Below, piece after piece: positions 1-13,294 of a stretch of DNA of 64,000 nucleotides. Location: contig NC_065541.1 of the NCBI RefSeq assembly GCF_932294415.1, positions 51,500,290 through 51,564,289 of the forward strand, read 5' to 3'. How positions within the stretch are numbered: the stretch's first letter is position 1; each line of letters begins with the position of its first letter. Source of the stretch: Quercus robur (taxonomy: Eukaryota; Streptophyta; Magnoliopsida; Fagales; Fagaceae). The position numbers and the translations under genes are program-made. The notes beneath the pieces were generated by a model. It saw only the letters and a program-made list of their open reading frames with translations. It made no database searches and was not told where the DNA came from.

Positions 1-3000
1 AAGTTGCAGCTGCTGTTTCTGCACTTGTGGTTGGGGCGGTTATTCATGGGGTTACTAGCCTGGAGAGAATGGTTACTGTGTTCCGTTTAAAGGAAGGATT
101 GGATGTAATTCAATTTGTAAGGAATACAAGATCCAATTCAAATGGAAATGCCCGTTCAATGGGCGCTTTGAAGGTGGATAACTTGGTTGAAGTTTATGTG
201 CATTGGTTTAGGCTGCTTGTTGGAAACTGTAGAACTGTTTCTGACGGATTGATTGTGGAACTCTTGGGTGAACCATCCATAGTGGCACTTTCAAGGATGC
301 AGCGAATGCTCCCTCTTAGTTTGGTCTTTCCACCTGCCTATTCAATATTCGCCTTTGTTTTGTGGCGGCCATTCATTCTGAACACAAACCTTGCAGCCCG
401 TGAAGAAATTAACCAATTATATCAATCTTTAATGATGGCCATAGGTGATGCCATAAAACACTTGCCTTTTCGAGATATATGTTTCAGAGATAGTCAGGAT
501 TTCTATAATCTTGTTGCCACGGATGTTTGTGATGCTGAATTTGCAGCCATGCTAGAGTTGAATGGTTCAGATATGCATTTGAAATCAATGGCCTTTGTTC
601 CTCTCCGTGCAAGGCTTTTTCTAAATGCCATTATTGACTGTAAAATGCCACAATCTGTATTTAAACTGGATGATGGGAGTCGAATTTCTGGGCAGGGTGA
701 AGCTAGAGTCCAATATCTGGAGAAGGAAAAGCTTATGGATAAGCTTGTACATGTTTTGGATACCCTGCAACCAGCAAAATTTCATTGGCAGTGGGTGGAG
801 CTCAGGCTTCTTTTGAAAGAACAGGCCCTCATTGAAAATCTTGAGAACCATGATAAGTCCTTAGTGGATGCTATACGGTTGTCCTGGCCTACTTCTGAAA
901 AAGCTAATGCTTCTGAAAATGAGAACAATTTTATTCAAATCATCCTCACAAGATTACTGGTCAGACCTGATGCTGCGCCCCTTTATGCAGAGGTTGTTCA
1001 TCTTTTTGGACAATCACTGGATGATTCAATGTTGCTACAGGCTAAATGGTTCCTGAAAGGCTCGGATGTTCTTTTTGGTCGCAAAACAATCAGACAAAGG
1101 CTTTTTAATATTGCTGAGAGTGAAGGTCTTTCAACGAAGGCCCAGTTTTGGAAGCCTTGGGGCTGGTGTAATTTTGGTTCTGATCCAGTACCAAAGAGGG
1201 GAGGGGACAAGAAGAAATCTGATGTCACCTCTCTTGAAGAAGGGGAAGTTGTTGAAGAGGGGATGGACTCGAAAAAGTATGTGAAAGGGTCTACTCAAAC
1301 ATTGGACACTGAATGTTCCAATGTCAGTCAGCAACAAGTTACTGAGAGGGCTCTCATCGAATTGCTTCTTCCTTGCATAGATCGAAGCTCTGATGAATCA
1401 CGGAATTCCTTTGCAAGCGAGATGATTAAGCAGTTGAATACTATTGAACAACTAATAAATGGTGTTACTCGTGGGGCAAGTAAGCAGGCAGGAACAACTC
1501 CTGGAATTGAAGGACCATCAAACAAAGGAAATAATCGCAAAGCTGTGAGAGGTGGCAGTCCTGGATTAGCTAGACGTTCTACAAGCACAGCTGATTCTGC
1601 TCCGCCCTCTCCTGCAGCTCTGCGAGCTTCTATGACGTTGCGCTTGCAGTTGCTCCTGAGATTTCTTCCTATCATTTGTGGAGATGGGTAATTATACAAG
1701 GACTTCTTAATCTTTATTTTAGAAACTTCTTGCATTGCCTGTGTAGTTTGTTGCTACCCCTAATCTTTTCCAGTATAACTTGTTCACATAAACCTCACTT
1801 GTTATATAAGTTACTTTTTTTTTATCATTCTTCTCTCATCAGTTGTGTTCGGATTATTCTATTTGGCTAAGTACTTTTAAGTTAATTTTCTATTTACCCA
1901 TGTATTTTGTCTCAGTAAGAGAATTTAGCCAATCCCATTTATTGATCTCTACCAAATGGCCATTTTTCTTTGTTATCCTCGTATTCCTTCAAACAATTCT
2001 GTTTTTCCTTATGTACATCTAACCTCCTTCTTCATGTTCCTATTCTCATTCATTTAGTGATCCAATGAGGTTGATTTTTACCTTTAAATTTCAGAAGTAA
2101 TTATTATGTTCCCTCATTTCTAATATAGGACCTCTTGTAAATGTTGATGGTTATGGTTTCATTATGTCCTGATTGCCAAATGAGTTTCATTTTTATGATG
2201 TTGGCAATTATGCCAATGAGGTCTAGCTCAATAGGCACTTCCTCCCTCCATAAAGAATGGGGTGGAGGATGAGGTTGTGGGATTAAGACCCATTGGGCTT
2301 TGTGTAACTTTCACCAATAGAAGAAAAAGCAGTGGGCAATTATGTGTTTTTGAAACTCTTCTTTTCTTAATGTTGTGTGTTTGTTGTCAAACAAATGCCA
2401 CCCTGTCAAATTTCATAACCCAGAAGAAAGAAGGAAAGATGTGTTTGCTTATTTTATATTAGTTTAGTGCACTGCTTGCTAAAATGATGAGGTTGCATGA
2501 TCCAATCTGTATAGTATCATAAGAGAATGAAAGAGCGCATACATGATTAAGCTAAGTTTCATATATTGGACTTGTCAGGGAACCTTCCGGGCGGGGTAAT
2601 AGGCAGTTGCTTGCTTCCATAATACTTCGTCTCCTTGGAAATCGGGTTGTGTATGAAGATGCCGACCTTTCAGTATATCCCCTTCAGGGTTATCCATCTA
2701 TGAGGGAGATGGAGTCTCCTGCAGAAGCTTCTTTTTCTGCCTTTGCAGATTTGTCAGGCGAAAGTCTCTTTGATCGATTATTGTTGGTTTTGCATGGGTT
2801 GTTGAGTGGTTGCCGGCCGACTTGGCTTAGGTCAAAGCCTGCTTCCAAGTCGAGCAGCGAATTTACCAAAGAATCTTCTGGATTTGATCGAGAAGTAGCA
2901 GAGAGTCTGCAGGTTTGATCTCTATCTGCTTGCTATTCAATTTTAATGTGCTTGCTTTAATGTATAACTTTGCATTAACCCTACTTCTAGTTTCATCCCC

Positions 3001-4650
3001 TAAAACTATATCATCTGCAAAAATCATACACCAAAGGAGCTTTTGGTTCGATTTTGTGAGCTCATCCATCACTAGTGCAAAGAGATATGGACTTAATGCT
3101 GATCCTTGATGCATACCTACAGTAATAGGAAACTCACTTGTGATTCCTTTTAAGTTATAATTTTTATGACAATTTTCTATTGAAATTCATACAATCTTAT
3201 ATGAAGCAAATTGACAGACGATTAAAACCATAATTTTCTGTTAGTAAATTGAAGGATTTTTAACACCATAATTTACCATTGCAATAACACCATAATTCAT
3301 TGTTAGCAAATTGACTGATTTTTAACAGAAGGGGTTCTATCTGTTACAGTATCAAATTCTTTGTGCCAAATTGGAGGGGGAAAAAAAAGGTTAAGAGTGT
3401 CTTATTTCAACAACATAAAAGTTCTATCTTTTAGTGCATTATACCGAAAGGAGGATATACAATTAAGAAGCTCAGTATATATTTACACATTTATGTATTG
3501 ATATTTTCACTCACATTTAAGCAAGCCTATATGTGTCCATCTATGCATGTGTGTGCACATATGTAATTGTATTTTTCATATTAAAATCCCCCCCCCCCCC
3601 CAAAAAAAAAAAAAAAAAAAACATACGCGTGCACACACAAAAGAGTGAAAATTCATGGTTCTGCTCGCAGTACTGGCAGCCAGGGTTTGAAATCCACCTC
3701 CATGCTAACCTGGTAACATCTAAAGATTTATCCCTCCAAATTAAATATATAAACGCAAAATGAATAAAATGTAAAAGACAAGTAATAAAATGCCCAAATG
3801 TATTAATAAATGTTTTTATATATACTTTATTACTTGAAATCCTGTGTAAATTACAAATTCATTGTTACAAAAAATTAAAGCTCTAAAAGCCCCTGGATCA
3901 TCTGTCACACTTTAACATGATAATGAATATTATTGCACTTATTAATAAAATCTCTAATTTACTCAAAAAGGAATCCTTAATGCCTAATTGGGAGGTTGAG
4001 CTAGAAATAATGGGTATATATGTGCAGAAGTTCAATTCTTTCTTTCTTTCTTTCTTTTCCTTTTCTTTCTCTCCTTATCTTCAAATTTCTTACACTTAAT
4101 TTCTCAGACCTTAATGCTCATATATTATAATGATGAAATTGTTAATGGAGACATGGTTGCCTTACTGTGTAATTATTATCAACTTATGCAGAATGACTTA
4201 TGTCGGATGCAACTGCCTGACACAATTCGGTTGCGAATTCAAACTGCAATGCCCATTCTTCTTCCTTCTGTCCGATGCTTTGTTTCTTGTCAGCTACCAT
4301 CTGTTCCAGTTGCTTCTCTTGCTTCTCTTCAACCCAGCATCTCCATTCCTGGGGTTTACTCGGGACATTTAAGCCCACCTCAGAGGAATATGGTTCCTTT
4401 GACACGAACTGCAACTAATGCATCAGCGAAGTCCAAGTTATTGCCATCACAGCTGGATCATGATATGGAAATTGACCCATGGACTCTCCTGGAAGATGGT
4501 GCAGGATCTGGGCCATCTTCGAGTAATACTGCCGTGATAGGCAGTGGTGGTGACCATGCTAATCTTCGAGCATCCAGCTGGCTTAAGGGTGCTGTAAGAG
4601 TGAGGCGGACTGACCTCACCTACATTGGTGCTGTGGATGAGGATAGCTGA
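1..4650 (+). CDS. MED12: Mediator complex subunit 12 (MED12), C-terminal part, 5' end outside window
   Basis: Kinase-module subunit of Mediator in the nucleus; it links CDK8/cyclin C to the core complex and controls transcription of developmental genes (Arabidopsis CRP/CCT/GCT). Three coding exons are visible: 1-1687 (open at the left edge; frame starts at base 3), 2579-2912 and 4192-4650, stop TGA at 4648-4650. All junctions are GT-AG and the joined frame gives about 825 residues, roughly the last third of a plant MED12 (usually over 2,000 residues). The plant MED12 C-terminal region is recognisable, for example GAVIHGVTSLERMVTVFRL near the start, ASIILRLLGNRVVYEDADL at exon 2 and a final segment ending RRTDLTYIGAVDEDS. 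Exon 1 contains a charged low-complexity stretch (KKKSD, EEGEVVEEG). Intron 2 carries an antisense LINE fragment and intron 1 a SINE-like repeat. The upstream exons lie beyond the window. Confidence 0.93.
2219..2335 (+). repeat. tRNA-derived SINE-like repeat in MED12 intron 1
   Basis: The segment has a pol III A-box-like stretch (TCTAGCTCAATAGG, about 2222-2235) and a B-box-like stretch (TGTGGGATTAAGACCC, about 2276-2291), spaced as in a tRNA-derived SINE head. A purine-rich end (AGAAGAAAAAGCAG) follows. Boundaries are approximate and I see no target duplication. It lies wholly inside the intron, so it should not affect the coding sequence. Confidence 0.55.
2913..3160 (-). mobile_element. LINE reverse-transcriptase fragment in MED12 intron 2
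   Basis: Read on the minus strand, this segment encodes a piece of a non-LTR reverse transcriptase. TSEFPITVGMHQGSALSPYL (about 3085-3145) is followed by FALVMDELT and the catalytic-loop motif FADDIVL, the LINE form of the YxDD box. Only the palm subdomain is kept; there is no endonuclease, RNase H or poly(A) tail nearby, so it is a dead fragment opposite to the host gene. It starts right after the exon-2 donor site, so the 3' limit of the element is uncertain. Confidence 0.8.
3589..3620. repeat. C-run joined to A-run
   Basis: A run of C followed directly by a run of about 19 A in MED12 intron 2. Length is likely variable and it is prone to sequencing error. No function is suggested. Confidence 0.9.
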
Positions 4651-7600
4651 TATAAGTTAACTTCATTCTTGATTTGGCTCCTGAGTGGACCCCTCCGCAG
4701 GTAATTTGAGGTTCTCATTTATTATTCATAATGGGCATCAAGATTACTGTTGCCCTTCTTGCCTTAATGGTGAAGGGAGCTGTTGAGAGGGATATTTTTT
4801 TGGGGTTGGTGGGGTCCTTGTTACAGAAATGTGAAGATAATGTTCTCATGCGGCCCATCTGACCGAGTCTCGGGCTCGCTTGACTGCTAACCCTTTTGTC
4901 GCCCCTATCTGGACTGTGCACTTCCGGATGCAGTTTGGAGGGTTGTTGTATATATAGAGATAATTGTTCACATTACCAATTGATCTGAGTAAAATATCGC
5001 AAGAATGATTTGTAGCTGTTCCATGCTTATCAATTTCTGGTTGCCTCTATCTCTCTCTCTAAAATATATGTACGTATATAGTCATATACAGCCACACATG
5101 TTATGTATATGTACGTACATATGCTTATTACATATTCACACACATGAACCATGCAAACCTATATATAAACAAATATTGTGTGAATGCATGCATGCTGGTG
5201 TGCATATGCTTGGGTTTGCATTTTCTCTCCTTCCCATAAGGATAGTCCCCCCTTTCCTTCTATGGAAATCCCAAAATGTTTTTCCTATTGTCAAAATTGA
5301 AGTTAATTTGTTTACTCCCTCAAAATGCCCCGGCTTCACATTAATTATGTTGAGGTAATGAAAGCATCAAATATATGTAAAAAAAAAAAAAAAAAAGGTA
5401 GATGCTTGTTTCTTAATATCTGGGCCTTTTCAAAGTGGATAATATTTATGGGACAAATTCTTCATATGCTTGCTTTTGTTCAAAACAAATTTTGATGGAG
5501 TATTCAAAGAAGTGAAATGCCAATCTGTGGATGCATCTAGGAGAATTGAAAACACTAAGGATGAACTTGCTGAATTTTCTTTTTTGGAACATGTAATGCT
5601 GTAATTTCTGACATCAGGATTTGAACTTGATTTCATTGTTCCAGTAGTTCTTGATGTGACCTCATTATTGCTGTTGTCTCAGGCTATTGTCTGGGCTTTA
5701 CGTTTATTTGGCCTTCCTAAAGCAATCATGTAAAATTACTTTTATTATTTGTTTTAAGCATTATTTCTCCTTGGTGGTGGTTGGAGGGGAAAGTGGCGCG
5801 TGCCTGTGGGTTAGGTGTATTTATCATATCCTAGAACTTGTGTGCTGTGATGTTCATTTGAACTAGCTATAGTTTGAATTCATAATTGAATCTACGGAGT
5901 ATCAACTTTGGTGGATGATGCACATGTTGTGACTGTGTATGGATAGTTTTGATGGAAGTAATGAATCACTTTGTAGAGGAATACACTGTAGTAAATTTCT
6001 TCGTTAAGAATGACTTGTGGTAAGACAATATCATTGTTATTTACTGTCCGGTATTATCAGGCATCTGTAGAGTTGTTCAATTCTGCTTTTCAACTATAAG
6101 GGTCTGTGGAGGGTTGGGCTGAGCTTTACATTTCTTTTGGCCTTCATAAAGCAATCATGTAAAATAACTTTTATTTTTTTTTTAGCATTATATCTCCTTG
6201 GTGGTGGTGGTTGGAGGGGAAAGTGGTGCGTGCCTGTGGGTTAGGTGTATTTAACATATCCTAGAACTTGTGTGCTGTGATGTGCTTTTGAACTAGCTAT
6301 GGTTCGAATTCATAATTGAATCTACAGAGTATCAACTTTGGTAAATGATGCACATGTTGTTACTGTGTATGTATTGTTTTTGATGAAGCAATGTATCACT
6401 TTGTAGAGGAATACACTGTGTGTTGTCAATTTCTTCTGTAAGAATGACTTGTGGTAAGACAATATCATTGTTATTTTCTGTCCATTATTATCAGGCATCT
6501 ATAGACTTGTTCAATTTCTGCTTTTCAACTATAAGGGTCTGCAGAGGGTTGGGCTGGGCTGGAAGTCAGTTTTAGGCTGTTAATTTAAATAGAGCGCTCA
6601 AAATGCTGCATTATTTAATTATTTTAGAGATTCCAGGTATGTTGAACTTCTCCAGTTGTCTGAAGTGAATAATCTTGAAATGATACTGGCAAGTTATTAG
6701 TTGTCATTTATTTTGGATTCAATGTTTTGGCAATACTTACCAAGAAATTCTTTTGTAATAAAGTTCCTGAGGTGAAATTGTCTTTATTCCTCATTTTTGG
6801 TATGTAATCTCTTTTCTATTTGATTCTGTTTGTTTTTGGAACAATATATCTATGTTAATGTAGTGCATAGGATGATAGAACTCATGGCTCCACAGCCATA
6901 CTGCTCTAAACTTTCATCCCCAAAACTTGGGAGCTGTTTCTTCTCTGAACTTCAGTCTGACCGGGTTCTGATGACACGTGCAGTTATCTAGTCTATAATT
7001 CTGTAGTGGAGTACATAATTAAACCAGTTCTTTTGCTTGGAGATTGTTGTTGGGTACTTTAGTGTTTTTTTTATGGATTTCTATTCTTGCACATGAATCC
7101 GCAGCGAATAATTTGTTGCCTTTTTTTTAGGAAAATGCTTCACTTAATAGGGGAAAAAAAATAAAAATAAAAAAATAAAAAACTATTTGAGTCCAATTGA
7201 AGTGCTCAAGACATTTCTAATCGGTGGGTTGATTTCTTCTGGGTTTAAAGGTGGAGATATGCCGTGGTAGTTTCATTTTAATTATTGTAATATGATGCTA
7301 TGCATTTTTGATTGCACAGGAAAGAGCAATAGATTGTATTGCATTTGAAATTTTTAGCCTTTTTTTTAAAGAATGTTCTTGTGACCATCGTTCACTGTCA
7401 TTGCAGTTGGTTGACACTGACAAATGAATAGTGTGTATGATTATGAAAGTTTTGCATGCCTTGTTGAATAAGTAATCTTATCAGAAAGAACTGAGAACAT
7501 TGTAAAATTTTTGTATGCAGAGTAAATTACTTAAGCAAGCTTTCCATACTCCTATTTTTTCAGCAGTCTTTTTGCTCCTTAGACTACTTATGGTTTGTTT

Positions 7601-9957
7601 GTTTGTTTGTTTGTTTTGTCACATGAGAATATTTGCTTGCCTGATCACAAATGTGTGCGCTGTGCTCCAGCGTTGAGGCACTCAATTCTTTTTAAAGTTG
7701 CATGGTCGAAAATTTTAATTGTGAAAAGAATTGGAAAATAACTTTGCAGGATACAACCAATTATGTGAGATATATATCCTTTTCCTCCTCTCCCTCCCTG
7801 TGGGCATGTGCAGCCTTTGTCTCACATGTATCTTAAGATTAACCTACGTGTGGGTTATAGAGAGGAGTCAGACCAATCCAATTCTTCTTGATGCGTCCAT
7901 GTTGAAGAGTCACTTCCACTCTAGTCTAGTCCTCTTATTAAGTCCCTTTGGATTGACTTGCATTTCACAAAAGGTGTATTCACTACATTGGTAGCATTGT
8001 ATCTTTCGTGTGTAATATGCCTTCCACTGGATGTGGAGTAAAATCTGATGATGACAGTTCATTTGGATGCAAACTATATAAGGTGCTTTCTAGTGCAAGA
8101 AAGCAGAAAATATTTTAAATTGGTAACTAGGCAGAGTTTTATCTGTAGTGATCTGATCAGTTGGAACTGAAGTATAACAAGAGCCTTGGGCTTAATGATT
8201 CATTTATCCTAAAATATGTAAGATGTGAAAACTCGCCCCATAATTTTTATACTTGGTTATTTTAGCAGGGTAAGCTAATACGAGTGATAGAAATAGTATG
8301 GTATTATTTTTCAATACCATTTTCCCAACCAGGTTGGGTGAGAAAAGGCCGAAGGATGGAATTCTCTACTTGATGTGAATTATTCACTCGTGATTCCATA
8401 AAAATCAAATGTTCAATACTTCAATTATTGAATCCATTGGCAGATTTTCTAAATGATAGTATTGTGTTCATTCTAATTACATTCAGTCTGCATAATCCTA
8501 AGTGTAACATCTGTTTAAGTATGCATCGTATGATGTCCTTGAACTTTCTTAGTGAGAGCTCAAAAGATGGGTTTGGCGTCCATAAGCTCTGGACTCTGGA
8601 GTGATTCATTGATTGATGTTTGAGAAAAGTAGTGGTAACCCACTTTCATATTTCTGTGTAATGTGAAGATAAGGTGCAATATTCTATTAGCTATTATAAG
8701 ATACTATATTGCAAAAGTTGACTTCCAGTTATTGTTTCTCCTTTAAAAATGTCAAATTTGATCGTGAAGATCTCTCCAAAAAAATGAGTGAACGTGAAGA
8801 GTTGAGAAGCCTTAATTTGTTGTCATGGATTGCTAATATACAAAGTGCTTAAACTTATAATTGGTGCTGTTTTCCTGTTTTCATTTGTTTGGACAAGTGG
8901 ATTAGCAGAGAATTTTCAATGTTTCTATTTTATTATATGCTTCTGGTTATCTTATACTTTGGATTAGTAGGATATTTCAATGAAATGTCCTACTTGAGAA
9001 GCTTGGGAATAAATAAATCTATCATGCAATTCTCAGTTAGATTCGGAGATATCATATCATTTCACGTGAATATTTTTGACAAAATTTCTGAGCTCCCTTT
9101 AGAGCATCAGGATTTAGATATGTACTGCTTTGGATGTAAATGAACCTGATGTGAAAATAAGGTGGGAAAAAAAAAAGAAAAGAAGAAAAGAAAAGAAGAA
9201 GAGGTAATTATGTAATAAACCCCAGAAATCTGTCCTTGTATTAAATCCTGGAGTTTTAATTGTGTCAATTTCAATTTCAATTTTAATATTGTTGAAATCT
9301 GAACCCTTTTCGAGTCTTTGTTAACCAATTATTGTAAAAATTCATGAAAATTGTACTTCCACCTATTCGGGCACCAAAAATGTATAATATATATATAATT
9401 TTAATGCTAAAATACCACTTGGTGTTTTCTTGATGGGTTATTTAGTGCAAAGATATTAAAAAAAAAATCTCAAATGTACAATTTACTTCAGTTTTCATTA
9501 TTTTTAATTAATTAATACAGGCATGCTAGGGACTAGAGGATCTAGATTGCAAAAGAAAAAAAAAATTGAAATTATGGCATGGATGCTATTATATTTAAAT
9601 ATTCAGGATTTAATTTGAAAATACCTTAAAATTAAAAATCTCTAAAGGGATCTATATTATTCGGCCGTATTTTTATTTTGGATCTATAGCTTGGGATTTA
9701 TGGACCTGCTAAATTTCTAGTTTGTTTTACAGGCGATAATGTACAAGTTAAGCTAAAATTCATTAAACAAATGTAAAAAAAGAATGTTTTACGTATCACA
9801 GCTAACAATTCAAGTTCATGCACGTACAAGTAAACTTCCTAGGATCATACACTGTCTCTTCCTTCTTGGAAAGTTTGTAGCAAAAATAGTTGAGATGAAC
9901 TGCCAGAGAAAAGCATGTATGTCTTCCACTTTGACGTTGGACCCATTTCTTATGGCT
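4651..9957. other. MED12 3' flank and long spacer, no supported gene
   Basis: This 5.3-kb stretch between the convergent MED12 and RopGEF genes should hold their 3' UTRs (a CAG|GTAATT donor-like site near 4700 could mark a 3' UTR intron). All open frames here are short, low in complexity and unlike any family I know. The only clear structure is the direct duplication at 5690-6562; there are also TATATA/TACGTA runs near 5065-5130 and a TTTG microsatellite near 7593-7616. Confidence 0.6.
5690..6562. repeat. Tandem direct duplication, two copies of about 430 bp
   Basis: Copy A (about 5690-6119) and copy B (about 6120-6562) share long near-identical blocks at an offset of 430 bp, for example GTGCCTGTGGGTTAGGTGTA at about 5799 and 6229, and ACTTTGTAGAGGAATACACT in both. 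The copies differ by scattered substitutions and short indels, so the duplication is not very recent. Neither copy has a credible open frame or terminal repeats, so it looks like a local segmental duplication in the spacer rather than a transposon. Confidence 0.85.
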
Positions 9958-12424
9958 TTATTGTTCGTTTCTCATAGTTGTGTCTACATAAAGAACATCT
10001 TCAATCCAAGCCACAATGTTGAAAGCAAGACCTTCCAACACCCTTGAGTAGCTCTCCAGTATTGCTTTCCCCACGTCCTGCAAAAAGTAATTGCCTCTTT
10101 AAGCCTTTAATCATTGCTTGTGGTCCAATTCCTCAGGTGGTGTAAGTTATGTTTTTCTGACGAAAATTTAATCATGTTGTGGTCCAATTCCTTAGGTGGT
10201 GTAACTTATGTTTTCCGACAAAATTCAATCATGTGGTTGCATTGGCCAATAAACTGCATGTTTGAATTAAATCATCCTTAGAAAATATAATACTGTTTAT
10301 GCTGCATTAGTCAATGTAACCACGTGTTCGAATTTCATCAAGGAACATAGGCTACAACACTTGCTATGTAGCTGTGCCTAAGTTTTGCCCTAATCCAACT
10401 TCCATGAAGCATGCAAAATATGAACAAATGAGCATCGCATGGTTTGCTGTGATTCAAGGCTACTTTCATATGAATTTATAGATGGCCATAAACTTACCTT
10501 ATTGCACTGAATCTTGCTTGTGTCCAAGGTTGTCTGTGACAGTTCAGGATACCTTTGCTTCAGGCAGAACAATAAACTGTCGGCCCTCTCTGCTAGGACA
10601 TGATTTTTGTCACTCCGGTCTGTTTCAGCCATGAGATCCTTTACCAGGTCCCAAGATGATTTTGAATTGCTTAGACAAGCTTTACGCCTCCATGTGTACA
10701 TGGAAGCTTCAACCCTGTCTGCAAGCTCTAGTGCTTCATGTTCTGATGTCATATTGAGACAGTCAAGAAGATGGTCGGGTGAGAATTGGTCTGCAGTACA
10801 GATATAGCGGTAAATTGAATCTCCTAGACACGCTTTTCCACTCTGTGTACAAATTGTTGTAGAAAATATTTTCAGAAGAAGAAATAGGTAAGTTGTGATC
10901 AATATATAGAATGAACTTCTGTTCCAATGTTCATTCTTGCACTTAACATGTTATTACTTCTATGTTCTGTCCCATATTTTTTTTTTAAATTAGACACTTA
11001 GAAAGTTCTATAAAATAATTTAAGAAATAATTCCCAAATCAATTAACCAATTACTTCCCAATATGTAGGATCTGCTAAGAGGGCTAACCTTTGGAAGAGT
11101 TGCCAGGTATGTGTCTGGGATTTCCATCTCAGCAAGAATAGTACTATTGATGGCCATGGCAGCTTTGTGAATTTGATTAGCACAGTCACGTTTGTGCTGC
11201 AAATGCTTCCTTGCCTTCTCAGAGAGGCCACGTGGATCTACACATGGAACAGGCAACCACCATTTCTCTTCTTTCCTCTGAGTAACCTTTCGAAATGAGC
11301 CTGTACGAATTGAATTCCCTGACATGCTCCCTTGTTTTGCATACCAGAATTCTGTATCTTCGAAACTATCCAGTATTTCCTGTCAAAGAAAGAAAAATCT
11401 ATGTTTTTGTATGCGATCCCTAAGAGAAACCAGCGTTCCTCTGAGAAAAGAGTGCAGCTTTTAGCAAATAAAGGTTGTCTTACTATGAGCATCATGTCAA
11501 GCTTTTGCAATGCAGGAAGGTTAATATAAATATCTGATCTTGGTGTACTCGCCATCACCTAAAAGACATCATCAACTTATATTAAAAAGAAGCAAAAAAA
11601 AAAAAAAAACAAAAGGGTCAGATATGTATCTAAAGATTTTCACCTCCACGGTTGTCCCATCATCTAAATCTTGCAAGATTGGGCTAAATTCTACTATGAA
11701 ATCACACACAGATAATAGACAATCCATTTCTCTTTTCCATAAAGCCTTCTTCTCAGGATTCAGAGGTTCTAGCCTCAAATTTTGTCCAAATACAGTTGCT
11801 GCAAAAGATCACAAAGATGTGTGATTATATTGAAATATATAAAGTATAGTCACTCTACATTAGTCTTTTCAATTTGTTACAAAAGAAATACCATAGAGGT
11901 TGGTTATGGAATTTGAAATGGTAACTGCAGTTGTGACACCTTTCCCACTTCCAGACATGTCTTCCCCCAACAAAAGCTTTGCAAATCTTTCCTTCATCAT
12001 TTCAAGCTCTGCCAAGAATTTCACAAAGATTTAGCAAACAAGGATTGCTTTTGCATTTCTAGCATGTATAGAGAATCAAATATCTAAAATGAGACTATGC
12101 CAACTCACCTAAATCAGTAGATTCATGATCATCAAGTTTATCGTCGAGAGTTTTCTTCTTGGGTTTCATGCCTAGTCTGGTAAGGGATCTGGATTTGGCT
12201 ACCGGCCATCGAGAAGGAGAAGGTTCACTTGAAAAGCTATTGTTGTCATCTGTTTGCTCTGAGAAGGCTGAGGTCTCAGAATTAGTTCTGCAATAAGCAT
12301 AAGGACTGCCACTCAGTGTCGAACGCCCTGGAGTTTCTGAGGTTGAATGATCATTTTGATCCACTGAAGAAAGTGAAGGTTGATAACCCAAATCATAATC
12401 ATCTGTATTAGACAGTGTATCCAT
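9958..12424 (-). CDS. ROPGEF3: Rop guanine nucleotide exchange factor (PRONE domain), ROPGEF3-like
   Basis: Plant-specific activator of ROP/RAC small GTPases: the PRONE domain drives GDP release at the plasma membrane, feeding polar growth and receptor-kinase signalling. Seven exons on the minus strand: 12424-12109, 12008-11892, 11798-11644, 11558-11484, 11379-11089, 10842-10498, 10077-9958. All have GT-AG borders and sum to 1,419 bases, 472 residues. Residues 1-105 are a variable Ser-rich N-terminus beginning [16 protein letters not shown] runs from about residue 107 ([20 protein letters not shown]) through [27 protein letters not shown] and [18 protein letters not shown] to about 465. The protein ends nine residues after the last PRONE helix, so it lacks the long inhibitory tail of pollen RopGEFs. 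The N-terminus resembles my memory of Arabidopsis ROPGEF3. Assignment to RopGEF is firm; the exact paralogue is likely. Confidence 0.95.
10112..10236. repeat. Short tandem duplication in the last RopGEF intron
   Basis: Two direct copies of about 60 bp, sharing TGTGGTCCAATTCC and GGTGGTGTAA with TTATGTTTT, lie back to back in the intron between exons 6 and 7. They differ at several positions. Neither touches the splice sites. Confidence 0.7.
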
Positions 12425-13290
12425 TTGAGCTTTTACAACTTATGGTCTAATTACTCAAACCTGCACTGCACACAATCATGAAAGTGTCATAAATTGGGTT
12501 GGTGCGCTCTAAATTTCAGAACTCCATCACCACTATCAGAAAGAAATAGCAATTTGGTGGGACTCTGATTAAAAAGATGGACCCGGGAATGGACTTAAAT
12601 TGTACAGCTTATAGAGTTAAAAAGTACGAATCTTTTTCTTTTTTTTCTTTCTTTCTTGGAACAAAAAGCAAAAGAGGTTTATGAGCTGTTGTTATTGTTG
12701 TCAGAAATGGAAAATAATTCACTGAATATATGCACTAAAGCTTTAGCTATAAAGCAATGTTATGGCAAAATTTTCAAGAGGTTATAAACTGGAATTTAAA
12801 AATTGAAAGGCAACGGTTAGCTAAAGAACAACGGTCTAATATTCTTTCATGTTACCTTTATTAGCAAGATTTGAATTTAAAACTGTTGAGAAGCAAGCTG
12901 AGTAACGTTTGAAACAGTTCCCTCCTAAGTATTTGCAATCTTTATGCCATGAAAATCTTTTCTTTCCTAAAGAATAGCTTTCTTTGAGAAAAAGAAATCC
13001 CATATCACCATGATCTTAGAAAATGATGAACAAGAATATTTGGCACTGAAATCTTGCAGTTGACCTTACTTTGATAGTAGTATGAGAGACCCAGTTGCAA
13101 GAATGGCTAAATTTTAGCAATAGATTTAGAGAAAGAATGGCTTGGTGATTGCAAAAATATAATAGGACATGCAATATGTGACTTATTAGTTGGACACCAA
13201 TATTATATATATGGTTTTTTTTTTCTCTTTTATTTTTTGGGTGAAGGAAGAAATAAGAATATATAATGGGTCGGTTGGGCTTTCTTGGGT
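12425..13290. other. RopGEF upstream region
   Basis: AT-rich sequence upstream of the RopGEF start codon, expected to hold its 5' UTR and promoter. It contains a pyrimidine tract near 12632-12656. I see no sure TATA box and no open frame resembling a protein. Confidence 0.5.
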
Positions 13291-13294
13291 GGTG

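Noticed and set aside
7731-7994. 87-codon frame in the MED12-RopGEF spacer
   Set aside because: Hydrophobic low-complexity peptide in AT-rich DNA, no family match, no splice or promoter context.
9784-10047. 87-codon plus-strand frame
   Set aside because: It is the shadow of RopGEF exon 7 on the opposite strand.
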